Shown: piece after piece, positions 1 through 8,555 of the stretch | How positions within the stretch are numbered: position 1 is the stretch's first letter | Layout of the letters: each line of letters opens with the position of its first letter | From: Saprospiraceae bacterium | GTDB taxonomy: Bacteria > Bacteroidota > Bacteroidia > Chitinophagales > Saprospiraceae | Assembly: GCA_028285085.1 (NCBI GenBank) | Contig: JANQQI010000126.1 | Span: 1-64,000, forward strand | Direction of reading: 5' to 3' | Length of the DNA: 64,000 nt | Made by a program: the position numbers and the translations under genes | Notes under the pieces: generated by a model | Databases searched by the model: none | What the model was told of the DNA's origin: nothing | What the model saw: only the letters and a program-made list of their open reading frames with translations

Positions 1-1
1 A

Positions 2-466
2 GGCTTTATCCGTGGCGCCTATCATTTTTATCGGACACAGGATAGCCCACGCTCCCAGGCGACGCTATACCTTCGAGCAATAGCTACCTTGGAGGCCACT
101 GATATTCCGCCCATTGTGGACTTCGAAGAGAAAAGTATCGATGGTGATCGGCCAATAGAGGAGGTCCAACAAGATTTGCTGGAATTTCTGGCCACCGTTG
201 AAGAGCTCTTGGAACGCAAGCCCTTGATCTATACCGACCCCAATATTGGTAATAAATATCTGGATGCCCCTCAATTTTCTAACTATCCGCTTTGGATCGC
301 GGATTACGAGAGTCAAGATGCTCCCGTATTGCCCGGGGCTTGGAAGAACCTCAAATGGTCTTTCTGGCAGAAGACTAGTAAGTACCAACTGGATGGCCGC
401 AATAATGATTTAGATGTCTATAATGGCGACCTAGCGGCCTTGAAGCTCTTCATCCAACAATACTAG
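2..466 (+). CDS. GH25 family lysozyme, C-terminal part (truncated by window edge)
   Basis: The frame is open from base 2 and runs to a TAG stop, so only the C-terminal ~154 residues are present. Glycoside hydrolase family 25 enzymes cleave the beta-1,4 MurNAc-GlcNAc bond of peptidoglycan. Visible family hallmarks are a GAYHFYR segment, the acidic strand PPIVDFEE (the Asp and first Glu match the catalytic pair of the family), the LWIADY strand, and the C-terminal WSFWQ... LDVYNGD segment typical of the last barrel strands. The N-terminal half and any signal peptide lie outside the window, so the cellular location is unknown. It is followed by a 177-base gap before the caspase gene on the same strand. 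Whether it belongs to the suicide island or is an unrelated neighbour cannot be decided here. Confidence 0.85.
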   Translation, partial: GFIRGAYHFYRTQDSPRSQATLYLRAIATLEATDIPPIVDFEEKSIDGDRPIEEVQQDLLEFLATVEELLERKPLIYTDPNIGNKYLDAPQFSNYPLWIADYESQDAPVLPGAWKNLKWSFWQKTSKYQLDGRNNDLDVYNGDLAALKLFIQQY

Positions 467-643
467 CTAGCTTGAATTGCGGCATCCGCACTTATTATAA
501 TCAAATAACTATTCCAGACAACAGACACATCATTTAGGCGGACACAATCGTATTATATAAACGAAATTACCTATCTTACTGGTCTCATCAGAAAAATGTG
601 CTGTTTGTCATTCGTTTGTTAATTCTTAAACAGCCAAACCATC

Positions 644-3595
644 ATGAAGTTACATGCCCTTTTGGTGGGTATCAACGACTATCCGGTCAAGCCACTGAAT
701 AGCTGTGTCCGAGACGTTGAAAAAATGCACGCCTATCTCGACACGCTAAGTTCTCATTTCGAATCGATTCACGTTACCCCCATCACCGATAGTGCTGCCA
801 AAAAGCAGGATATCGTAGATGGCATCCGCACGATACTGGGTGCCGCCGGCGACGATGATGTCGCTTTATTTTATTTCTCCGGACACGGAGCCCAGGAATA
901 TACCGGCGGACGTTTCCCGCACGAGCACGATGGTGCTCTGGAATGCCTCGTTTGCCATTATACCGATGACGAAGATTCCGGCTTCTTATTAGCTGATAAA
1001 GAGGTGCGGTATTTGCTCTCCCAACTGCCCAATAGTCCACATTTGGTGACCCTTTTTGATTGCTGTCACTCCGGCGATATGGTTCGTTCTCTGGATGAAA
1101 ATGAAGATGACGGGCAGATCAAACGTCTCAGCGGTTATTTTGACGCACGACCTTACACTGAGTTTTTATTTCACGACGATGTCACAGAGGCAAAGTTGCA
1201 AGCCGACGGATTGCCAGCTAGCATTCCGTTTAAAAACCATGTGCATCTGGCTGCTTGCAGTCCTAAACAGTCTTCTTGGGAGGATGCTAAAGGAGGCGTC
1301 TTCACGCGTTATTTACTCCGCCTGTTGAGTGCGACTAACAACCAGATCACCTATCAAGAAGTGAGTCGCTGGGCAAAGATCAGCTTACGCAAAATAACCC
1401 GTAAGCAACAAACGCCGACTTACAGCATTCAGGGAAATGGCCCGGTAAAGGCCAGTTCAGCCTGGCTGAATTTACCTTTAGAGGCCGCTACCCGAACAGG
1501 CTATTTGGCCTACAATCAAAACCAAGGTTGGTTTTTCACACGTGGTGCTTTGCTTGGCGTGACCGAGGGAACAACTTTAAAAGTGATTAAGACTGATAAT
1601 AGTACCTTTAACACTACCGTCCTAAAGGTTGAGCCAGAACTCTCATTGGTTAAGGATCCACTTGAACTCGGCATTGATCTTCAAACCGACCAGCGCTATA
1701 AGGTGATTTGTGAAACGACTTACCAGCCGGTTCAGGTCTATATCAACGACATCGATGGCGATACCGAGGCAGCTGAACAAGCCAAGCAAATTCTCGAACA
1801 ACATCCAAATACAGAAGTCACTGAAGCGTACGGTGCTGCAAATTATCTGTTAAACATTTTTAATCAACAACTCTATTTCTCATTACCTGATCATCAATTT
1901 CAACCTTTGGCGATACAAATCGATCTTTTTAATGAGATTCAAGAAAAGGATGAAAACCACACGACGTCCGAAGAGATGGACATTGAAATGATCCCCCGAG
2001 AAGATATTCAAGCTATCTTATTTCACCAACTCAACTACATCGCCAAGTGGCATCATTTTCACACCCTGGAAAATCCCAATAATGGCTTTGACCAGACGCC
2101 GCTGAAAATAGAAGTTAAAGTAATCGGTACGGATCGTTGGATGGAAGTGACCGATAGTACGGTCGATTTACTGCCACAGCTCGGGCGTGATGGATACGGC
2201 CAGCTTTTCCAACAATTTAACTTGCGCCTCACTAATTTGACGCCCCATACACTCTACGTCGGCGCGCTCAATCTTTTTTCAGATTTTGAAATTAATGCCG
2301 AACCATTTGATGGCCAATCCATTGAGCTAGAAGCACATCGTTCTACAGAAATTTACACACACTTCAACGATTCTACCGTGCAAATTTCTCTCGAACACTA
2401 TATGGAAGTTTACAACTGGCCGTGGGAGTTTTGGAATTTCACCTTCATCGTCAATAATTACGAAAGTTTCACCACTGCGCTCCCGGAACTAGAACAGCCT
2501 GCACTAGAAAATCCTTTGACGATCAGTCCACTGACTAGGACCATAGACAAGTCCAAGGGTGGCGGGCCGGCCAAACAAATGCAGCCCTACCGCAAAACCT
2601 GGGGAACGGTCAAAGCTTGTGTGCGTCTGAAGAATATGTCTTACAATATTGTATCTGGGCAATTAAAAGACCTCTGGATGCCTTATCAAGAAAGCGATAT
2701 CTTAGGCCCTTATATTGGTCAACTGTACATTGAGCAGGAAGATCGTGGATTTTATCTCCGCAGTAAAAGTAAACCCAACATCACTGGCACCGATGAAAAC
2801 GAAAAAAATATCGGTGGCATCGGCATGCACGTTGGCAATTGGATCGACGATCGACGCCGCAGACGAATTTTCAAAAGAGCGCGTAAGCGCATGCCTCATA
2901 AACCCTTGGTTATCGCTGAAGGCGACTCCTGGTTTTTGTATCCCTTCTTCGTCAAGGACACGATCGATTATGTCATGAAACAGTTTCCGGTACGTAGTAT
3001 CGCGGCGGCTGGCGACGAATTGGAGAATTACAAAAAACACGGACAACTGCTCAAGATGATTCCCAAAGTCCGCCCCAAATATGTCCTGATCAGTGGTGGT
3101 GGTAATGATATCATCGGCGAAGAAATCCAGCATTTACTCAACAATGGCGTACCTGCAGGCCGACCCGCCCACGAATATCTGAACGATAAATTCGGTGAAA
3201 GCATCAATAAGCTGCGAGATTTATATTTGTATTTCTTTGAAGAGCTGCGCAAGCAAAGTTCAGTCGAGCATACCTTTGTCCATGGCTATGATTATATCCG
3301 TGCCAGCGATGATAAGAAGATTTTGAAAAAGGGCTGGGTGAATCGCTATATGGTTGAAAAAGGCATTACCGATGTGAACGATCGGGCGCGGGTCATTCGC
3401 CATTTGGTAGACACCTTCAATGATATGCTCGAGGAAATTTGTGGTAATGAGTCGAAGGCTACTTATCTTAATATGCGAGAAAAAGTCGGTTTATTTGAAT
3501 GGCACGATGAGATCCATCCCGATGACTATGGTTTTGAAAAAATTGGTAACACTTTCATCGATGCTATTTATGAAGCCGATGGTTTAGTAGAATAA
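644..3595 (+). CDS. Caspase-family protease fused to an SGNH/GDSL-type hydrolase
   Basis: 983 residues with no signal peptide, so probably cytosolic. Residues 1-265 form a caspase (peptidase C14) domain beginning LHALLVGINDY, with catalytic His81 in FYFSGHG and the DCCHSGD motif at 139-145 (nucleophile Cys141 by analogy with metacaspases). Residues ~363-610 form a module starting YINDIDGD, unknown to me, that recurs in the 1694-residue protein at 8548-13632. Residues ~752-983 form an SGNH hydrolase with all expected blocks: GDSW at 760-763 (Ser762), GGGND at 818-822 (Asn821) and DEIH at 955-958 (Asp955, His958). All key residues of both enzymes are present. The gasdermin gene follows after 10 bases, so this is the prime candidate for the gasdermin-activating protease. 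The SGNH domain could be an esterase or lipase acting on membrane lipid or on the gasdermin's predicted acyl group, but that is inference. Confidence 0.88.
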   Translation: MKLHALLVGINDYPVKPLNSCVRDVEKMHAYLDTLSSHFESIHVTPITDSAAKKQDIVDGIRTILGAAGDDDVALFYFSGHGAQEYTGGRFPHEHDGALECLVCHYTDDEDSGFLLADKEVRYLLSQLPNSPHLVTLFDCCHSGDMVRSLDENEDDGQIKRLSGYFDARPYTEFLFHDDVTEAKLQADGLPASIPFKNHVHLAACSPKQSSWEDAKGGVFTRYLLRLLSATNNQITYQEVSRWAKISLRKITRKQQTPTYSIQGNGPVKASSAWLNLPLEAATRTGYLAYNQNQGWFFTRGALLGVTEGTTLKVIKTDNSTFNTTVLKVEPELSLVKDPLELGIDLQTDQRYKVICETTYQPVQVYINDIDGDTEAAEQAKQILEQHPNTEVTEAYGAANYLLNIFNQQLYFSLPDHQFQPLAIQIDLFNEIQEKDENHTTSEEMDIEMIPREDIQAILFHQLNYIAKWHHFHTLENPNNGFDQTPLKIEVKVIGTDRWMEVTDSTVDLLPQLGRDGYGQLFQQFNLRLTNLTPHTLYVGALNLFSDFEINAEPFDGQSIELEAHRSTEIYTHFNDSTVQISLEHYMEVYNWPWEFWNFTFIVNNYESFTTALPELEQPALENPLTISPLTRTIDKSKGGGPAKQMQPYRKTWGTVKACVRLKNMSYNIVSGQLKDLWMPYQESDILGPYIGQLYIEQEDRGFYLRSKSKPNITGTDENEKNIGGIGMHVGNWIDDRRRRRIFKRARKRMPHKPLVIAEGDSWFLYPFFVKDTIDYVMKQFPVRSIAAAGDELENYKKHGQLLKMIPKVRPKYVLISGGGNDIIGEEIQHLLNNGVPAGRPAHEYLNDKFGESINKLRDLYLYFFEELRKQSSVEHTFVHGYDYIRASDDKKILKKGWVNRYMVEKGITDVNDRARVIRHLVDTFNDMLEEICGNESKATYLNMREKVGLFEWHDEIHPDDYGFEKIGNTFIDAIYEADGLVE

Positions 3596-3605
3596 TTTTA
3601 TTAAA

Positions 3606-4439
3606 ATGAGAATTTGTAAAAATAAGATCACGGATCATATCCGCGAATTATTCGGCGCCAATCCACTACGCGTCCCGGAAACACGCATTCAGCCTTTAAC
3701 GCTGATTGAGATTCAGGATCGTAAGCCACAACATCTCGGTCAATTTCAGCATCTCGTGCGGGGAAATTTCCCGCACGAGATCACCGAGCATCGCTCGACG
3801 GTAGCCGATGTTTCGGATCAACGCACCAAAAAAATTGGCTTTGATTTAGGCTTTAAAATTTTGGAGAATTTCCTCAAAGCCTTTAAAATGGATCCGGTGC
3901 AATTGAGTCTATCGATTCAGCACAGTAAAAAAATGGCTTTCTCTTTTAGCAATGTTGAACGCCGCTATATCGAGCCACTGGCTTTAGGGAAAATACTGTC
4001 CGAAAATAATATCATCGGCGACCCTAATAATTTTATGATCCAGGGGGATGTTACGCTGGCCTTGATTACTGATGTACTGGTGAGTGATAATTTTTCGCTC
4101 AGCACTTACAGCGAACAAGATCATAGCGTAGATATCGACGTGCCGTTGATCGAGCAGTATATTTCTAATGCAGATCTAAAAATTGAGGTCGAAAAAAAGC
4201 ATGAGAATGAGGTTAAATTTTCCGGCCCGGAGGCTTTGACTTTTGCCTTTTCCTGCGTGGAAATAAAAATCGATCCCCACACGGGCCGCTTCAGCCGCGG
4301 CGAATGGATAAATAATATTCGGGCGGCGAAGAGCTTAACCAGTATAACTGAAGCTGACGTACAACCCGAAGACTGGAATCAGCACAGTAAGTTAATGATC
4401 GACGATCGCCCCGCCAATCCGCTTTTATTGGAATTTTAA
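3606..4439 (+). CDS. Bacterial gasdermin (pore-forming death effector)
   Basis: 277 residues, the usual length for bacterial gasdermins (about 250-300). Bacterial gasdermins are held inactive by a short C-terminal peptide; protease cleavage near the C terminus lets the N-terminal domain form large inner-membrane pores. Sequence support: a cysteine at position 4 (MRICKNK), matching the N-terminal cysteine that is palmitoylated in characterised members; VPETRIQPL near residues 23-31, a strongly family-like block; then FLKAF, FSFSNVERRYIEPLALGKIL and LALITDVLVSDNFSL, the long strand-rich core; and FSGPEALTFAF close to the C-terminal third. The tail after residue ~240 is polar and likely holds the protease site. 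It sits directly between a caspase gene (10 bases upstream) and a CHAT protease gene (3 bases downstream), the typical context of this family. I identified it by recalled family pattern, not by search; a structure prediction would settle it. Confidence 0.88.
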   Translation: MRICKNKITDHIRELFGANPLRVPETRIQPLTLIEIQDRKPQHLGQFQHLVRGNFPHEITEHRSTVADVSDQRTKKIGFDLGFKILENFLKAFKMDPVQLSLSIQHSKKMAFSFSNVERRYIEPLALGKILSENNIIGDPNNFMIQGDVTLALITDVLVSDNFSLSTYSEQDHSVDIDVPLIEQYISNADLKIEVEKKHENEVKFSGPEALTFAFSCVEIKIDPHTGRFSRGEWINNIRAAKSLTSITEADVQPEDWNQHSKLMIDDRPANPLLLEF

Positions 4440-4442
4440 TTT

Positions 4443-6347
4443 ATGAGTGTAAAAAAGAAAATAGTTGTTATTTATAATGCGACTTCATCGAATGATCATA
4501 TCAATCGGGAGGATTATAATAGATTCTATACGCCCTTAGCAGAAAAATACGCCAATAACCAGGATATTATCGTTGAAGAACGCCATTTGGTTGATACGCC
4601 TGCGCTTCTCCTTGCTCTGCAAAATTTATTAAAAGAGGAGGTAGAGCTGTATTTACACTTTAGTAGCCATGGGCAAGCTGGGGGCATTCCTTACGGTGAA
4701 TGGTTATTAGAAAACAAAGACTTGGGGATTGCATTGGATCATCCGAAAATTAAATTCTGCTTTTTTTCTTCCTGCAAATCAGCGGACTTAGTTAAAGCCG
4801 CCACTGAAAGGGAAATCCCTGTTGTGATCGGTACAAAAGGCAAAAATGATTTATCCAACGAACACGCCATTACTTTTCAGCAACTCTTTTATGATGTCTT
4901 AATCGAACAAAAAGCGACTTTTCATAAAGCTTTCGAAAACGCTTATAATACACTTAAGCAAAAAGAAGGTCTTAATATTAAGCAAGACTCCCTTGTCGTT
5001 CGTGGAGGTGGTGCTGTTGCTGATCCTAATCGGGTAGAATTAAATGATCTGCAAATTTGCTTTGCCAACGAAAATGATAGAAATGCTTGTTTCATCTATC
5101 CGACGATAGTAGATTACATCTATGCGCTTCCCAGTGTCAAAAATATTTTCTTGTTTTATACCGACGATGATGACAGTTGGAAAAATTTTAGTACTGAGTT
5201 TTCTAAAAGTGGTTTTGCATACGAAGTCATCCGGATTTCAGAGCGAATTTTATCTCCTTTAGACGAAGCTGATTATCATTTATTAGTTAATAATGGCCGG
5301 CCGACTCGACTACTGTTTCATTTTCATTCTAATCAACAAACGCTGCTTACTCGCTTTATTAACACCATCGACAAAAAAGGCATTTATAATGGTGAAGGCG
5401 AGTTAAAGAATTTAAAAATGCGGATTGCGGTCAACACTGGGGTTGGCGTCACTCAAGCATTAAATGCCACCCAGCATTTACAAAAAGAATTAATACAAGA
5501 TTTTCTTTTTACGGTTGATGACATTTCCAGTATCCTTACCGAAGACACTTTTATTAATTTTCTCGAAGAACACGAAATTGATTTTTCGGATCGCAAATAT
5601 TATACGCTTAGTTTTCGATCCGACATCAAATCTGAAGCGGAGGACATTAATGACATGCAAAAGTACATCCGTATTTTCCTCGGCAATCATTCCAATAAGT
5701 TACTTATTAATTTCATCATTAATTATCTACGAGATGCGTTAAGCATTCGAACGCCGAATTTAATTTTTGATTTCAGACATTCTGATTCGGGAGATTTATT
5801 TGAAGAATTTAAAAACCGTTTCAAAAACTATCCAGACGCACGATTACGGGAAAAAATCAATCCAGACAAAGTCATGAAAGTCGTTTTTTCGGAGCTTATG
5901 TTTGATGATCCGTATACCATGATCTTCCGTATTTCGGATAAGCAGCAAGAATCTGCGATCGCCAATATTGAAAAATTCCTTACTTTTTTCAAAGACATTA
6001 CCCAAGCCATAAAATTTAGTTATGCCGAAAACACGATCCCGTCAAATCCAAGCTATATTTTTCTTGTAAAAGACGACAGCGTTAATTGGGGGAATGAATG
6101 GCAACATGACATTATTGAGTTTAAAGCTTTTTCAAAGCCGACTCCGGTTACGGTAGATTTATTACAAAAATGGCTATACAAGGATTTACAAAAATTCGAA
6201 CGTAAAAAAGATAAATTTAAACTCATTGAAACTATTATCAACAAAATTGATCCTACCCCTTATACAGAAAAATGTCCCTCTCAAGTTATCGCAGAAGTTT
6301 GCGCTGGCTTTAGTGTACCAGAAAAACAAATTTTACACCTTTCATAA
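4443..6347 (+). CDS. CHAT-domain protease with long C-terminal region
   Basis: 634 residues, no signal peptide or membrane segment. Residues 1-195 form a CHAT (caspase-fold) domain: catalytic His76 in LHFSSHGQ and Cys111 in FFSSCKSADL, followed by VVIGTKG and the helical AFENAYNTL typical of CHAT domains. Residues ~205-330 contain alternating strands (NIFLFYTDDDD, LLVNNGRPTRLLFHFH). Residues ~380-634 resemble, by strand-helix rhythm and the terminal VIAEVCAGF segment, an inactive STAND-like NTPase module; I see no Walker A motif anywhere, so ATP binding is not supported. It starts 3 bases after the gasdermin stop, so translation is likely coupled. The gene looks distinctly more AT-rich than the MoxR and vWA genes after it, which hints at a separate origin. 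It may be a second gasdermin-activating protease or the substrate of the first. Confidence 0.8.
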   Translation: MSVKKKIVVIYNATSSNDHINREDYNRFYTPLAEKYANNQDIIVEERHLVDTPALLLALQNLLKEEVELYLHFSSHGQAGGIPYGEWLLENKDLGIALDHPKIKFCFFSSCKSADLVKAATEREIPVVIGTKGKNDLSNEHAITFQQLFYDVLIEQKATFHKAFENAYNTLKQKEGLNIKQDSLVVRGGGAVADPNRVELNDLQICFANENDRNACFIYPTIVDYIYALPSVKNIFLFYTDDDDSWKNFSTEFSKSGFAYEVIRISERILSPLDEADYHLLVNNGRPTRLLFHFHSNQQTLLTRFINTIDKKGIYNGEGELKNLKMRIAVNTGVGVTQALNATQHLQKELIQDFLFTVDDISSILTEDTFINFLEEHEIDFSDRKYYTLSFRSDIKSEAEDINDMQKYIRIFLGNHSNKLLINFIINYLRDALSIRTPNLIFDFRHSDSGDLFEEFKNRFKNYPDARLREKINPDKVMKVVFSELMFDDPYTMIFRISDKQQESAIANIEKFLTFFKDITQAIKFSYAENTIPSNPSYIFLVKDDSVNWGNEWQHDIIEFKAFSKPTPVTVDLLQKWLYKDLQKFERKKDKFKLIETIINKIDPTPYTEKCPSQVIAEVCAGFSVPEKQILHLS

Positions 6348-6360
6348 ATAAAGTCCCATC

Positions 6361-7368
6361 ATGGCTAAGCTGAATTTACTTGAAATTGAAAATGGAAAAG
6401 ATAATCTCGAGGTCAAAGAACAGGATTTGACGCAGTACGATGTGGATTTTGATTTTTCCACCCAAAATCTAACCTACGATCTACGTAGCGAGAAGGACGA
6501 CCATTCTGCTTATTTCATCAGTCGAGAGTTAGTCAACGCCGTAAATGCCGCCATCGTCACCGGTCGGCCTTTATTATTGAAAGGTGAGCCGGGCTGTGGC
6601 AAGACCAAATTGGCGAAAGCCGTGGCAGCCTATTTTCATGACAAAGAAGATGCGCACAAATATTATTTCGAATGGTTTGTAAAATCCAAAAGCACAGCCC
6701 GCGGAGGTTGTTACAATTTTGATCATGTCCGCCGCTTGCGGGATGCCACCAGCGGTAAGGATGATACAAAAGCCAGCGACTCGGTGGATAAGACCGAAAA
6801 TTATCTCAAACTCGGCCCGCTCGGCTACGCCTTACGGGCCGCCCCCGATGAGGATAAGCCCACCGTGCTACTCATCGATGAAATTGACAAGGGCGATATC
6901 GACTTCCCCAATGATTTATTGCTGGAATTGGACGAAATGCGCTTCGCCGTTAGCGAAAAGCCGGGCTATTACGTTAGTGCCCGCGCAGGACAACGCCCTC
7001 TGGTTTTCATCACCAGCAATGACGAGCGGGAATTACCACCAGCCTTTCTCCGCCGCTGTTTGTACTACCGGATTCCCCCCTTTGACGATCAGCTACTGAT
7101 TAGTATTGCGACCAAAAAACGCGATAGCTTATACAAAAAGCTGGGCATTGATAAAGCAAAAGAAAAATATCAGAAGGGCGATATTGAAAAAATTGTCCAA
7201 CGCTTCCAGAAAATTAAAGATGGCTCGATGAGCACCAAACCACCATCCACCAGTGAGCTACTGGACTGGCTCAAACTCATCACCTATCATCTCCACTTCA
7301 GCGATCGCTCAATCGATGAGCTGATTGATGATACCGATTTGCATAAAATGGCCCTCAAAATATTGTAG
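6361..7368 (+). CDS. MoxR-type AAA+ ATPase
   Basis: 335 residues. An AAA+ ATPase of the MoxR type: Walker A GEPGCGKT at 75-82, Walker B VLLIDEIDK at about 169-177 (Asp173, Glu174), sensor 1 FITSND (Asn220) and an arginine-finger-like PPAFLRRC around 227-233. MoxR ATPases act as chaperones or remodelling motors, normally paired with a vWA protein; here the next gene, 2 bases downstream, encodes one. Such MoxR-vWA pairs with a variable third protein are known as NTP-dependent conflict systems, and here the third protein would be the 1694-residue gene that overlaps the vWA gene. The N-terminal ~45 residues are unusual and contain no recognisable domain. I infer a gating or sensing role upstream of protease activation. 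Confidence 0.9.
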   Translation: MAKLNLLEIENGKDNLEVKEQDLTQYDVDFDFSTQNLTYDLRSEKDDHSAYFISRELVNAVNAAIVTGRPLLLKGEPGCGKTKLAKAVAAYFHDKEDAHKYYFEWFVKSKSTARGGCYNFDHVRRLRDATSGKDDTKASDSVDKTENYLKLGPLGYALRAAPDEDKPTVLLIDEIDKGDIDFPNDLLLELDEMRFAVSEKPGYYVSARAGQRPLVFITSNDERELPPAFLRRCLYYRIPPFDDQLLISIATKKRDSLYKKLGIDKAKEKYQKGDIEKIVQRFQKIKDGSMSTKPPSTSELLDWLKLITYHLHFSDRSIDELIDDTDLHKMALKIL

Positions 7369-7370
7369 TT

Positions 7371-8555
7371 ATGCACGGCCCGCTTTGGTCTTTTTATCAA
7401 TTTTACCGCCAGCAGTCGAGCGCCGCTCCGGCCATCGACCAGTACTACTACTTGCTGGAAGCATTGCACGAACTTCCCCTCGCGCAGAGCATTCGCACGG
7501 TAGAGGAGCTCCGGAGTTTTTGTAAGCTCTTTTGGCTCCGCCCCGGCACCGATGAAAAGCAATTTGATGCCTGGTTTGAGCAACACTTCCAATGGGCAGA
7601 ATGGGAAAAGCAGTGGCAAAGCAAGCATTGGCAGCCGACAGAAAAGACATCAGAAGCAACAGCCGGTACGTCAGTACCTTCATCTACTAATAATCAGGAC
7701 GCAGTTACAGATACAACAACACCAGGTCCAGCCCCTGAGATCGACGAAGGAGGAGAACCTATCCTCGATCTCCCCCCTCCTCCCCCGGATAATATCTATC
7801 AGCAGGATATGGAGCAAATGGTGGATTTTGAACTCATTATCAGCGATAGCCAAGGCAAGGCTCAGGTAGAAAAGACAGAAATCCGGTACGAACATGACTT
7901 CATTCTTGAGGATCAAGCCTTGATGCCTTTCAATCTCCGTCATTTTGCCCAGCGGCTCCGCCGGCGTATCGAAACGCCCGTTTATGAATATACCAATCGG
8001 CTCGACATCCTTGCGATGATCGAGCAATACTGTCGTCAGGGCTTCATCGAAGAGTTGATTTACCAACGGCGCAACGCGTCCAATTCTAATATTGTGTTGT
8101 TAGCGGATCGACATGGCTCCATGCACGCCTACGAATATTGGGAGCATCAACTTGAATTAGCCTTCCACGCCATCCCGTCTTGTCGTTTTGAACACTACCA
8201 GTTCTTTACGCTACCGAAACGGGATCAAAGTCAACAGCATTACGAGCTAAAATACGCCCGAGATAAACGCCGCAACTTTAATACTGCGCGCCACCAATGG
8301 ACGAAAAATACCTGGTTTTTTATTTTCAGTGATGCCGGTGGACATTCGGGAGTTGTGGACCGGGATCGACTCCGCAACAGTCTCAAATTTTGGTATTATC
8401 TCAAAGATATCTCTAAGCAAGTGTACTGGCTCAACCCGATGCCTTACGAATTTCAAAACGACTGTACCGCCAAGCGGCTCCAATTTAGTATTCCCATGAC
8501 CTATCCTGACCAGACGGGATTAGACGACATCACAAATCGCAAGGCCAATGTCTAA
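7371..8555 (+). CDS. vWA-domain protein with degenerate metal site (MoxR partner)
   Basis: 394 residues. The N-terminal ~100 residues are helical. Residues ~100-145 are a low-complexity Pro/Thr/Glu-rich linker that includes PPPPPD. Residues ~235-394 form a von Willebrand factor A fold: the first strand SNIVLLADRHGSM corresponds to the DxSxS metal site but reads D246-R-H-G-S250, so the middle serine is replaced by His248; later strands TWFFIFSDAGG and QVYWLNP match the vWA pattern. Partners of MoxR ATPases usually use the vWA domain to present a substrate to the ring. The stop codon overlaps the start of the next gene by 8 bases, which ties the two translationally. The altered metal site suggests a scaffold rather than an active ligand-binding integrin-like domain; that is inference. 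Confidence 0.78.
   Translation: MHGPLWSFYQFYRQQSSAAPAIDQYYYLLEALHELPLAQSIRTVEELRSFCKLFWLRPGTDEKQFDAWFEQHFQWAEWEKQWQSKHWQPTEKTSEATAGTSVPSSTNNQDAVTDTTTPGPAPEIDEGGEPILDLPPPPPDNIYQQDMEQMVDFELIISDSQGKAQVEKTEIRYEHDFILEDQALMPFNLRHFAQRLRRRIETPVYEYTNRLDILAMIEQYCRQGFIEELIYQRRNASNSNIVLLADRHGSMHAYEYWEHQLELAFHAIPSCRFEHYQFFTLPKRDQSQQHYELKYARDKRRNFNTARHQWTKNTWFFIFSDAGGHSGVVDRDRLRNSLKFWYYLKDISKQVYWLNPMPYEFQNDCTAKRLQFSIPMTYPDQTGLDDITNRKANV

Noticed and set aside
4443-6347. Considered an active STAND or AAA+ NTPase in the C-terminal region of the CHAT protein
   Set aside because: No Walker A (GxxxxGK[ST]) or convincing Walker B motif can be found.
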